64,000 bases of DNA, from NCBI GenBank assembly GCA_015680685.1, contig MNCI01035378.1:33088-97087 (forward strand), written 5' to 3'. The translations under genes were made by a program, and so were the position numbers. This document shows, piece after piece, positions 34,020 to 44,040 of the stretch. Below the pieces are notes generated by a model, which saw only the letters and a program-made list of their open reading frames with translations, was not told the DNA's origin and searched no databases. Each line of letters opens with the position of its first letter. Positions within the stretch are counted from its first letter, which is position 1. This DNA comes from Gnetum montanum (taxonomy: Eukaryota > Streptophyta > Gnetopsida > Gnetales > Gnetaceae).

Positions 34020-36155
34020 ATGGCCCCAAAACATGCACAGCAGAAGAGTGTTGCCCAAGGTGGAAAGAAATGATCTTGAAGAGGTGGAAGACAAGGCCCT
34101 ACCAGAAAATATGTAGAATAGAAGGAGCACTCATTCAGCATCCATCAAGATGAACCTCCTACCAGACGGTCTAGGCAAGTAGAAGGAGGAGCTGTTGTAG
34201 TGCCTGAACTAGGACAACAAGTCACGTTGCCCCCAGAATGTGTTCAAGATATCCATGAGAAGTCCACATTCGCTGTGGTGATTGTAGAGTTAAACTTTGA
34301 ATCTTTTGTAGAGTTTTCTTCTGAGGCTATTAGGGATCACTTCAAAGGATCTCCTTTATGGCCTATCCTCTTTGAAAGTAGTGCCTGGTACCTAGGAGAG
34401 ATGTACCAATTTTAGCACAATAGGGAGCAAGGCACCACTGTTAACATTTGTGGTGTGATAGTTGACTTCTCTATGCAGGCCATTTTGGAAGTGTTAAACC
34501 TTCTAAATACAGTGCCCCAAGTTGCTCAGTTATCCACCGATTCAAACCCTGATGTCTGAAAGGATTGGTTGGAGAAGGCTTATGGCAGAGATAAAGAATT
34601 TGGTGAATTGACAACGGAAGAGAGAGTTTATTTCAAAATTGTAAAAAACATATCACCTCTTCCCCACAAAAGGATTGAAAAGTACCACTTTTAAAGTGTA
34701 GTTGGAAATTGATGAAGGGGCCACAATAGTGGTCATGCAACACCAAAATGTCATGAGAGCTATAGAAGTGGTCGTTGACCACATCAAAGAATCCTTCAAC
34801 GTACCTATTGTGCCATTGGTAGATCTCTAAGGAGCAAAGGATGCGCTAGATTAATTGATACAAATAGGGCAAGTTCTAACATCGTTGTTTGACATCCCTC
34901 AGGATGTCACAACAATTTAATCAAATCTCATTTCCACAAAGGGGAAGCTGGTCATATCCGAAGTAAGGGCTGAGCATGTTGAAGCTGAAGTGTAGAAACT
35001 ACAAGAGCAGGTTGTAGCCTTACAAGCAGCATAATAGGACCCTCTGCAATTTGTTCCCGTAGACCAGCTGGATAACTTTAGAATAGAGAAACTGACCAAA
35101 TTAATAGTAGAGAAGAAAAGGGTGGCAGATGAAAAGGATAAGGCTATTTGGTATGCCTCCGTAATAGAAGCTCAAACCCATGTGCATCTTAAGGCACTCA
35201 AGGCCTTAGAAGAAGAAAACAAGCAACTAGTTGCTGACAATCTTCATTTGACCACTGTAGAGAAACAAAAGAATGTTCTTGATGAACACTTTCATCAATT
35301 ATAAGAATAATTCATCTGGGTCAATTGAGATGTAAGCCATTTAGCCAGAGAAAACCAAACCCTCTCAATGAAGGAGGTACGTGCTATTCTTCAAAAGTTA
35401 GCAATTGAGATAAGTGCGTGGGAGAATTAGGCTAAACGACATGAGAAGCTAAAGGAGCACATCCGTGATCAAGTGGGGATGTACAAAAAATCCTAGAAAA
35501 GAAGATCCATATGACCAAGGCTCAAATCAACACTATCAATGCTCAACACACTAATTGGAGGGCCATATTGGACACTTACGCCTTCACCCACCAAGCGGAA
35601 GTTAAGAACCGGGACCTACAGATTCAGGATTTGACAGAGTACATGGAGTTGGCAAACCTTAGATATGTCAACCTTGCCATGTTAACAGCAGGGCACCCAA
35701 GAACAGAGCTCGAGTAGCAAGTAGCTTCCACCCACATCAAATACGAAGCAGAATTTGCAAAATGCAAGAAGCTAATAGAAAAACTGGATGTTGCAAATTC
35801 TGAACTTGAGGTGGTAAAAACCAGCTACCAAGGACAAAAATATGTTGCAACTAACTTCGCTCGATGGCTAAAAGATCTTCATGAATACAAAGACAAAGCC
35901 AGAGCCTATGAGGAGGAATGATGGGTGTTCACAGCATGGTATGTCAAAGCCAACTAGATGTTCCCGCAACTACCCTATCCATGGGAGATGCCGACTCCAT
36001 CAAACATTGGAACACTAGCATGGATGGCACAAGATCCTTAGACCGAAGAGGAGAAGCTCTAAGCCATACTTCAACGCCATCAAGCTTCAAAGCCTAGAGC
36101 ACATGATAAAGGGAAAGCATCCATGGAGGAGCCACCACCACTAGGAACTACATGA
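34020..36155 (+). pseudogene. Element C: extra ORF (aORF), coiled-coil-rich protein
   Basis: The best copy of the family: from ATG 34020 to the stop at 36153-36155 is 712 codons, net in frame though interrupted by stops and compensating shifts. The start is basic (MAPKHAQQKSVAQGGKK, then RTRRSRQ-like residues). A conserved block follows: STFAVVIVELNFESFVEFSS, GSPLWPILFES, WYLGEMYQF, ILEVLNLLNTV and TTEERVYFKIVKNI. From about 34900 it is helical and charged (VRAEHVEAEV, KLTKLIVEKKRVADEKDKA, ALKALEEENKQLVADNLHL), a long coiled coil. The C-terminus is DKGKASMEEPPPLGTT. No transmembrane segment was seen, unlike classical Athila env-like proteins. Function unknown; a plant 'gypsy-type transposon' coiled-coil protein is the nearest analogy, not a demonstrated match. 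Confidence 0.65.
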
Positions 36156-36302
36156 GTTCCAAATTTTTGTAAATATTCTTTGTGTTGTTTCTTTATTCTA
36201 TTTTCTTCCCACACTGTGACATCATTTTATTTTTCCATTCAATAATCCTATACATATCCACTGTGTAATCACTGTAACTCAAGGACGAGTTTTTATTTAG
36301 TC

Positions 36303-36311
36303 GTGGGGGTA
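36303..36311 (+). promoter_or_regulatory. Element C: polypurine tract
   Basis: The tract 'gtgggggta' sits immediately before the 3' LTR start (36312), the position of the plus-strand primer. Confidence 0.75.
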
Positions 36312-37121
36312 TGATGGGACGTGATATTGCATGGGCCACGATATCGCATCCCTCGTAATATCACATACACGATATTGCGGTGCACTGCTAGGTCTACAAA
36401 TAAGAGGCAGCTCTCCCTTGTTTATCATCCTAGTTTAGATTGTAGTTAAACTCTGGCAGTTTGATCCCTCCAGAGATATATTATTTTCCTGTGTCTGCCC
36501 ATAGTGTGGTGAATGTAATTGTATGACATTCTTATTCGAGTGTGACGTACTTGGACACGCACATGACCAAAAATAAAGATCGAGATTACTTCATCATTGC
36601 AGCATTCACTTTCTTTCTTTATTTATTTAATTATTATTTACTACTTTCCTAATTAGTTTCTCTCATCCTTAAACTCATGTTAGAATGCGGAATGAGTACG
36701 ATTTGATTACGAGCATTTAAGTGTGACTACTTGGTAACCTAGTGACGTACCTAGGATCTATGCTTGGTAATCCTAGTGGTAGTTGTGCACGAAGTCCAAG
36801 ATGTGTATGAATGATCAAGGAATGACTGCTCATCACACTTAGGCTATATTAGATTATCTTACCCTTTCCTCCTAGCTTAGTTAATATTACCTTCCATTTC
36901 CTTCAAGAGTAGCATTAGATTAGGAACACATCATACACTTCACCCTAGACTAAACCATACATGACAAAGATAATACTAGTCCAGGTGGGAAGACAGCGAA
37001 CTGCGACCTAAGGTTAATGATCTAGGTGCCACAACTAGTCCATCTACGGAGTTCGACCGAATCGTGCATGAAAACACTTGTATTCATATGGTTGAGTGTA
37101 GGGGTATCTCGCCACTCATCA
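36312..37121 (+). repeat. Element C: 3' LTR (810 bp)
   Basis: Starts TGATGGGACGTG and ends 'gccactcatca', co-linear with the 5' LTR. Many differences are C/T or G/A changes. The TATA box reads 'tctacaaataag' here, so the intact TATAAATA is only in the 5' copy. One GATATCGC motif is degraded to 'taatatcac'. Confidence 0.9.
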
Positions 37122-37815
37122 CCTGGTTAATACATTAAATAAGAACATCACCTTGATGACAAAGAAGGATACAGATCATTCTACAGAAAATAGGACGTTG
37201 TTGAATGTTGAAAAAGAAAGGACCATGTAGGATGTTTTTTTTATCTAAAGCCCTAGTTTATACATTGAATAATAACATCACCTTGATGATAGAGGAGAAT
37301 ACAAATCTTTCTATAGAAAATAGGAGGTTGTTGAATGTTGAAAAGGAAAAGAATCAACTTGAGGATTATTTTAAGCATCTCTAGGAGCAATTAGCTCAAC
37401 TAAATAGCTAAAAATAGAAATCTCTTGATGGAGAAAGTAAGAACAATTAGGTAGAACTTAGTAATCAAGAACATTGCATAAAAGAATGAGATCATCAAAT
37501 ATGAGAAGATCAAAAACCATTATAGGGATAATGTGGACCTAAAAAAATCAATGAAAATGAGATTTTCTTATCCAAGTCCAACTTAATAAACCCCTTGATC
37601 AACATCTAGATTCTACATGGTTGCCCATCTTTAATTATTTCAATATTGACAATGAGGCATAAATTAAGATGAAGGAGTTAGAAATTGAAAAGGTGATGCA
37701 ATACATTGAACTAACTAATCTATGGTACGTTAATCTTACAATGTATAAAGATGTTACAAAAAACTTGGCCAAGATAATAATGAACTAGCAGGACCTAAAA
37801 GCTAAAGTAAAGATG
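37122..37815 (+). pseudogene. Element B: extra ORF, second part with 130-bp tandem duplication
   Basis: The segment opens with the right CCTGG duplication and continues the coiled-coil coding region of element B. A unit of 130 bp at 37122-37251 is repeated from 37252 to about 37365 (both contain 'aacatcaccttgatga' and 'gttgttgaatgttgaaaa'). The tail of a further unit precedes element C (29170-29202, 'gaccatgtaggatg'). Later the frame reads EIEKVMQYIELTNLWYVNLT, matching LTEYMELANLRYVNLAML in element C and MTEYMKISNLNYVNLVML in element A, a conserved segment of the C-terminal third. It ends at insert D near 37815. Confidence 0.6.
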
Positions 37816-39600
37816 CTTGATATCTATTGGCGACTGTTTCGGACGCGACCGCCAACAAGTATCCTCGAACAGGATTTAGGTGCCTGCTGGTCTCTGGCAA
37901 CACCAAGGCCCAGATACCTCCAAATAAACTCAATAGTTAATGTGAGTATGTGTGTGTGCTGTTGCGGTGTGTGGTTGTGTAAAATGTAACAATTGTGTTG
38001 TGTGTGAACTACAAATGACTTACTTTAAAGAGATTCAGCCAGCTTTGCCAAGTACTGTGAGTTCTTGAAAATTTCCTATTTTATTCAACTGCCTAGTCTA
38101 CGTGGTCCTTATAATACCTACTTGTAACAAATAAAATTTTGCAAAAACATTTGAGCACAACTCCGCAATCTACTCCTAATTTTCCCCAGAGAAAGAGATA
38201 GTTCCACAAGAAAACTAGAAATAGAGCAAGATTCGATGGAAATAAGCAGAAAAGAAAAGAAAGCAGATTTGTGTAGACCTCAAATATTTAAACAAGGTAA
38301 AATGACACGAGTAAACACTTCGCAATAAAGCTATCCCAAATTCAATATCTACGAATTGTTCAAACTTCCAAGGCTCAAACAAGCAATATCTTCAAGACAA
38401 TCCTATTATGCTACCAAAAATTGCTGCGTAAACTACCACGTACGAGACTCCATTTTGACTAGATAATAGATGTCAACGATTGCATTCAAACAGAACCTTT
38501 AAAAGACTTGACAATTTCTGATTGAAATACCACGAGAATTCACTTTAAAGATAAAAAGAAGCTATTCTGGTCCCATCAAAATACCAAAGATTTTCTGAAC
38601 CCTCTCGACTACTGAATTGTTCAACGGCGTGACTACAAACAGAGGCTCTCTTACAACAATCCCAATAGCAGTTCCCACACGTTGCACAATAATGAAATTT
38701 ACTACTAAAATGCTCTTAAGGCTTTTAAACACAAGCGCTTCTATGGCAAAATTTTAATAGAAATTTCTATCGGGCAACAAGAACAATAAGAGCAATCTAA
38801 AAATCCCAAAATTACTTGCCAAGGATGATACTATCTAAACCACTAGCTAAGCAATTTAAACAAAACAAAAAATGAAATGCATAACTCACAGGACCATGAC
38901 AAAGAGGCTGAAATCTTTATTCTAGCAAGCCATCTTGCAAACAATCTTCTTTACAAATCTTCCAAGTGTGATGATGATGCTCCCTCTTGATGTGATAATG
39001 ATATTCTTCCTTGACCCCTGAAGCCTTTTTATAGGGTTCCAAGGTAGGTAGGGAAGTTACATATTTAAAAATATCTCACCTAACTTCTCTCCCAAGTAAC
39101 TTGGCCAACCAATTAGGAAATTACTTGCCCAACAAGTTAGGAGGTTACTTGCCCAACAAGTTAGGTAAGTTACAACAATATTGGGTGGTTTCAACCACAA
39201 AAGAGATAAGGAAGTTGACAAGTGGCCTTGGTAGTTAAAATACAATCTTAAAGATACATAGGGATACAAGCTATAATACTCCATACATATATATCCCTTT
39301 GATTTTGCTTCTTCCAAATGAGATGTCAAGTCTTCTAAGTGATGTATAGGTAAGTTGCAATTTCCAAATATCCCAAAAATATCTCAAAAATATCTCTCCT
39401 AACTTTTCTCTCAAGTAACCTGACTAACCAATTAGAAGATTACTTTCCCAACAAGCTAGGAGAAAGTTACAACAATTTTAGATAGTTATGAAAAGAAAAT
39501 CTGCAACTGACAAGTGTTTACATCATATATGATATTGGGTAAATATCCTCAAGAATTTGGTCTTTGAATATAATTTTAATATATAGGTAAGTATCCAGCA
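37816..39600 (-). mobile_element. Insert D, left half: LTR-like DNA with minus-strand promoter
   Basis: CpG and CAG/CTG become common abruptly at 'ttggcgactgtttcgg' (37818). On the minus strand a TATA box (CTATAAAAAGG, box at 39026-39033) is followed by a transcribed-leader-like sequence. Upstream of it (39045-39500) is a direct repeat of about 310 bp (for example 'ttacttgcccaacaagttag' copies near 39121 and 39148, and 'ttactttcccaacaagctag' near 39441). No coding frame was found over 1.7 kb. This is compatible with an LTR read on the minus strand, but ends, target duplication and primer site were not found. Confidence 0.4.
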
Positions 39601-39662
39601 TTTATATTCAATAATTATCTTTGAGGCTTACGTTTCATTTTTTTTTTAAGAAATATAATCGG

Positions 39663-39944
39663 TTATAAAATTAACTTTATGGGATGGCAAATACGTTTCA
39701 AATGTAAATGGTTTTCTAACGCGGTTAATCGCGTTGCTTTGATGGCTTCTTCTGTGCGCAGCTTTCTCCCGCGATTTGTGCTGTTTCTCTCCACCGAACT
39801 GCTCCGTTCGTTATTTTGCTGCCACCGCTCTGCCTTGGATTGGCCTGAGGTCGTGATTGCCGCCGCCGTTGGTTTGTTGCTGACGTCGCTGGAACCCTGC
39901 CGCTGCTCTGCTGCCGCCATCTCCACGTCTTCCGCATCCGCCAT
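39663..39944 (-). CDS. Possible first exon of a host-type gene in a CpG-rich island
   Basis: The minus-strand ATG at 39944-39942 has a strong start context (gccATGGCG). The frame begins MADAEDVEMAAAEQRQGSSD, acidic then Ala/Gln/Ser-rich, then basic (SSSVERNSTNRGRKLRTEE), and ends near a possible splice donor ('aaac|gtatttg', about 39694 on the minus strand). The 39.7-40.25 kb block is far richer in GC and CpG than anything else in the window, as in unmethylated plant promoters and first exons. I do not recognise the protein. The opposite strand also has an open frame (39679-40026), so coding direction is not proven. It lies inside insert D and could be a captured gene fragment. Confidence 0.35.
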   Translation of the reverse strand: MADAEDVEMAAAEQRQGSSDVSNKPTAAAITTSGQSKAERWQQNNERSSSVERNSTNRGRKLRTEEAIKATRLTALENHLHLKRICHPIKLIL

Positions 39945-40844
39945 GGCTGGGTGTCATCTATTGAACCCCCACAAACACGATTGCAGTTGGAACAGCTTCT
40001 ACGCGCAGCTCGGCATCAGTTACTAATTTACTCATATTAACGGTGAAATGACTTGAATCTGTGAACCCTCGGCAATGGTGTCTTGCCCCTATTCGTGGAC
40101 AGCGTCCAAGTCCGGCGCATTTGTATTTTTGTTTTGTAGTTTTTGCTGGTAACCGTCCAGAATCGCAGGCATAGGCGTAGGCATGGCAACCGGCTGCGTT
40201 CTAACCCTGCTTCATTCGTCTTCAGTAGTCTCTGGCCAAGAAATTAGGCTCACTGTGGAAACAGAACAAAGAAACCCTTCGCGGCAAGTGTTTGACAAAA
40301 TTCCGAAAGGAATATGAAGTGATTTCTGGCGTTTTCTTGGCAAAATTTTAGCGGCAAGCAGCACTGCGTTTTTGTTGCCATATTGATACTGCGTTTTTTT
40401 TTAAATTTGTGCTTAACCCTGTCTCTAAGAGTATTCAGTAATTGTTTCTTCTTAACACAGAACCTATTTTCTCTGTTCTTTGGCTTCTGTGAAAGCAGGA
40501 CCAACATCATTCTTGAATAATATTCATCCTTGATATATTTGTGTGGCCAGGCCCTATATATTCCATGTCTGCCACCGTTATTGAACCAGTCTAAGTTTGG
40601 CTAAATGTAATATGCTAAGATATTACATTCTTTTCCCAATGTAAGGTTAAATTAAATATGTTTTTTATCACCATAAAACTCATCCAAATTTTAACACCTA
40701 TTTTATTTTTATTCTTCTTAAGTAAACTGAAACTCCTGTTCCATGTAGTGGCTGAAAATGTGCCAACAATATCAAATGTAAAAATTTTGTAGCCTAGTTC
40801 ATTATTGCTCATTAAATGTTCCTAACTTTATCTTATTCTCAGGA
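39945..40844. other. Insert D, right part: GC-rich to AT-rich transition
   Basis: 40.0-40.4 kb keeps many CpG sites and would be promoter or 5' leader for the minus-strand frame. 40.4-40.84 kb is AT-rich without a supportable gene. The end 'cttattctcag' at about 40832-40842 abuts resumed element B sequence. About 200 bp of the element B ORF is missing across the insert, so this is not a simple insertion. Confidence 0.4.
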
Positions 40845-41261
40845 AGCTCCAATAACATCAACTCTAGCTGAACTCAACTAGACTATCTAGGATCCTAGGA
40901 AGAAAGAGGAGAAAATGTGGGCCTTTATAAAGGCATTCATATTGAATAATACAATATCCATAATAAGAAATTTTTCACAGGAACTACCAAGGTAAGAGGA
41001 GCCTCCACCATTAGGAAAAAATTAAAGCATATGCCTTGGAATTTTATAATTGCACAAATTTTTGTAATAATAATGTGTCCAAATTTTTTTGTTTTTTCAA
41101 ACTATCAAGTCACTTGAATAAATTTTATAATGTGATACTCAAGTCTAAGTCAAGTTGTGTTAGTTAGTTACTTCATTAAATATACTCCCACAATTTTTAA
41201 ACACACTCTACCCTAATTTTTTTTAACTAGAGAAAGAGTTTTTAATCAATTGTAAGGATAT
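40845..41261 (+). pseudogene. Element B: extra ORF C-terminus and 3' leader
   Basis: The frame resumes with PITSTLAELN, stop, then DPRKKEEKMWAFIKAFI and ELPR-stop-EEPPPLGKN, matching TPSNIGTLAWMAQDP, TEEEKL and MEEPPPLGTT at the end of the extra ORF in element C. After the stop come about 200 bp of AT-rich leader and 'caattgtaaggata' (about 41248-41261), a degraded polypurine tract like those of elements A and C. Confidence 0.55.
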
Positions 41262-42385
41262 GATGAATAATTTAGCACATTCAGTAGTGGCTCTTTGTCT
41301 TTTGAGATATACCTTGCCCCCTTGGATCCACTTCAAGGTTGTATGCATAATTTCATGTACTCTAGAATGATTTTATCTTCATTCAGATGTCTTGGGATTC
41401 TTCTAGCATGCTTTCTCAAGTTCTGGCTAACGCTTAGAGTTAAATCAGTAAGGTGTGATTTTGGGAAAGGAGGTGCATTGATGCATCTCACTAGAAGGTC
41501 TAGTTTTCATAGTCAATTTGGATTATGTTGACAAGCCTCCATTTATTCCTAGGTAATGATGAGCCCCTTTTGTTTCTATGTGAAAATTATAAATACCTAA
41601 GGTGAGTTCCTTCGCATAACAACTTGATACATAGGCATTTTGTTTGGCTTTTTACATTTGGTTTGTGTGAAGAGTTCTTCCTTGCTTGGGTAAGTTGATT
41701 CCTTTTATTATTTGTATGTTTTGAATTATTTCTTTTACAAGTATAGCTAGATTTTTTCAAAGTGCTACCATGTAACATAAAATGATTTGGTCGATGAGAA
41801 GTTCAATTTTGCATAGTGAATAAAGCTTATATGTTTTCCTCATTCTACCAATAATGTATTAAACATTAAAATACTAAAACAATCATAAAACATTCAAACC
41901 ATAAAAATATTTATTTAAGTAATTCTTATTTTATTCAATTGTGATGATTCACTCTTACCCAAGGATGTCATAATTTTATGACATGGTTATGGGTCATCTA
42001 GGTTATGACTAAGAGCCATTTTTATTGTATTACATGTATGGTGTTGCATGTATCCCTAAGAGAGATTACAATACAAGCATTGCACCTATTTCCAAGATGG
42101 ATTGCAATGCATATGTGCTTATTACTATTTTTTCTTATAATTATAAAATCCAAAAAAATCATAAAATATAAAATCATATATATTTTATTTATCCCTCACC
42201 ATGGTAACATGGATTTCTTTTATTATATAATATGTATTATATTACCTTCTATATTTATTAAATACAACAATATACACAAGTGTTCGTGGAAATCTACTCA
42301 ACATCCTCCTCCAAGCTTAAAACCATATCACATTATAATTTGGATGATAAATCCCATTAGCCCAAAATCAGCAGGACCCTTATCA
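41262..42385 (+). repeat. LTR-like DNA between element B and a second primer site
   Basis: It starts TGATGAATAATTT right after the degraded polypurine tract of element B and ends 'acccttatca' directly before a primer-binding site. A TATA box (TATAAATA) lies at about 41589-41596. At 1124 bp it is longer than the other family LTRs, and similarity to them is weak beyond the ends. It could be one LTR shared by tandem elements, or two LTRs fused. Internal sequence is AT-rich and non-coding. Confidence 0.4.
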
Positions 42386-42386
42386 T

Positions 42387-42404
42387 TGGTGCCATTACTA
42401 GAGA
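42387..42404 (+). promoter_or_regulatory. Primer-binding site, tRNA-Asp type
   Basis: TGGTGCCATTACTAGAGA matches TGGCGCCGTTGCCGGGGA at 12 of 18 positions, and all six differences are C-to-T or G-to-A. It is preceded by '...ttatca|t', an LTR-type end. Confidence 0.7.
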
Positions 42405-44040
42405 AGATGTTGGTGAATTACCTAGAAATACTTATACATTATTTAGTTTAAGTTTAATTTAGTTCAAATGTGTGTTTCTTAGTATTTTAAGTTGGTTGTG
42501 GACATGAAAAATATGGTAGATAGTGCTAAGAGCCCATCAGAGACCTCTAGAAATGCACCAAAAATAAGAAGATATTTTATCACCTTTGAGCATTTAATGG
42601 ATGTGACCCTTTCACTAGTTCTACTGGCTTATCACTAAGGTAAGTAGGGAAGATGGAGAAATACTCATGACTGGTACTCTAGGGACCCACTTGTGGTTGC
42701 ACTAAATTATCTTAAAGACACCTTGATCAACATAGGATTAGAGGATGAATGTGCATCATAAAAAGTTCATGAATCCTTGTACGATGATTATGAGCCTTTG
42801 TACATGAAAGATCTTTGAGATTGAATGGTGGAAAAAGAGACTAGTTATAGCTTTTTATCTAATCATTTAGATAAAGAGTAAGAATCTAAAGCATATAAGA
42901 AGGGAAAAGGGCCAAATCACCATGAAGGCCCATGGTAAGGTATCTTCACTCCATGTAGAGCCTAAAATCTAAATGATTCTCTCCTTCCCAAGTTCTAGCA
43001 CTTGCATTTATTTGGACTTTTCAATGGTAATGATGATTTACCTTTGTTTGAATAGGATGATTATCATGAGTTAAGTAAAGTTATACACATTCTAAGGAAG
43101 CATGTTCAAGATAGTAGAATTAAAAGAATCTACATGATCAATGTACCAACATATGAAGGGTATACTAGTGACAATCCCCAACTCCATATGTAAGTGTTTA
43201 ACAATATTTGCTATCTCTAAGGAATTGTGAGCAATTGGAAAATATTGTAGTTATTTCTCAATAGCTTTGTCAAGCATGCAAACACTTGGTAAAAATCCTT
43301 GCCTCCTAGATTAATTCAAAGATGGGAAAATATGGTTAGAATCTTCTATGCCAAATTTTAGACCTATGCCAAAATTTCAAACATTTGGAAGAAGATGGCT
43401 AGATAGAGATAAGGATCCCATGAACCTCTTAACATTGCCATTGAGAGATATATAAAAACTGCTAACCACTAACCAAACCATGGTTTTAGCCAAAGAGAGT
43501 AGTTTGGCTATTTCATGATTATGAATTTGATATTTCATGTTGATGAGATTTGGAACATGTGTATGAATTATTGTTATTATACATCTTTTTAACAAACACA
43601 CACACACACACATACATTTCTCATTCCATAATTGTGCACTAATCCTATTATTGAGTGTGGTAGGATTTCATAAGAAATTTAAATGAGAGCATAACATGGT
43701 TTATGACATACATGTTGCTAGATATTCCTTATTGAATATTTTATGGACTTATTTGATATATTATGTTGGTAGCTCCTTGATTCATACTTAATGTAATTAT
43801 TTTTAATTTTATTTTTTGAGATTTATTAGGATATCTTCAAAGAGTTGTTTATTAGCATATACTTTATTAATTACTTTGGTATTTGTGGAAGTTATGTGAG
43901 AGAAAAGGAAGTTATGCATGTGATGAGAGAGATTAATGGAAGTATTTTTTTAGTTCAACTCTTGTTTTGGATAATTAGCCTATTTTTTCTTTCCATGATT
44001 TTTCATAGTCTTTCATTAAAATTTCCATAGCTCTTTTATT
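42405..44040 (+). pseudogene. Decayed 5' internal region of an Athila-type element
   Basis: The leader after the primer site ('gatgttggtgaattacctag...') leads to a frame near 42503: MKNMVDSAKSPSETSRNAPK, then IRRYFITFEHLMDVTLSLVL. Further protein-like pieces are VALNYLKDTLINIGLEDE and YDDYEPLYMKDL (about 42700-42820) and FNGNDDLPLFE, YHELSKVIHILRKHVQDSR (about 43020-43130). Position says gag, but no capsid motif is clear. From 43200 on it is AT-rich; a (CA)n microsatellite of about 18 bp sits at 43595-43612. The hydrophobic frames around 43845-44030 look incidental. Confidence 0.35.

Larger units (their letters stand above)
29208..37121 (+). mobile_element. Element C: complete, non-autonomous Athila-type LTR retrotransposon
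   Basis: The 7.9-kb unit has two related LTRs, a primer-binding site, gag, a spacer, an internal promoter-like module, an extra ORF and a polypurine tract, and is bounded by CCTGG duplications. It contains no protease, RT, RNase H or integrase, so mobilisation must have used enzymes from a relative. The gag tail ends at a site matching the sequence just after integrase in element A, as though pol had been removed between them. It is younger than its surroundings: it keeps many CpG sites and sits inside the extra ORF of element B. LTR divergence is visible but modest. Confidence 0.85.

Noticed and set aside
39679-40026. 115-codon plus-strand frame in the GC-rich island
   Set aside because: Ser/Leu/Arg/Cys-rich composition is typical of the antisense of a GC-rich coding exon; the minus-strand frame has the better start context. 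Not fully excluded.
37812-40845. Insert D as a Helitron (starts TC after A; captured gene fragment)
   Set aside because: The 5' 'tctattgg' is only vaguely Helitron-like and no CTRR end with hairpin was found near 40.5-40.84 kb.
43595-43612. (CA)n microsatellite as a regulatory element
   Set aside because: Short simple repeat; no evidence of function.
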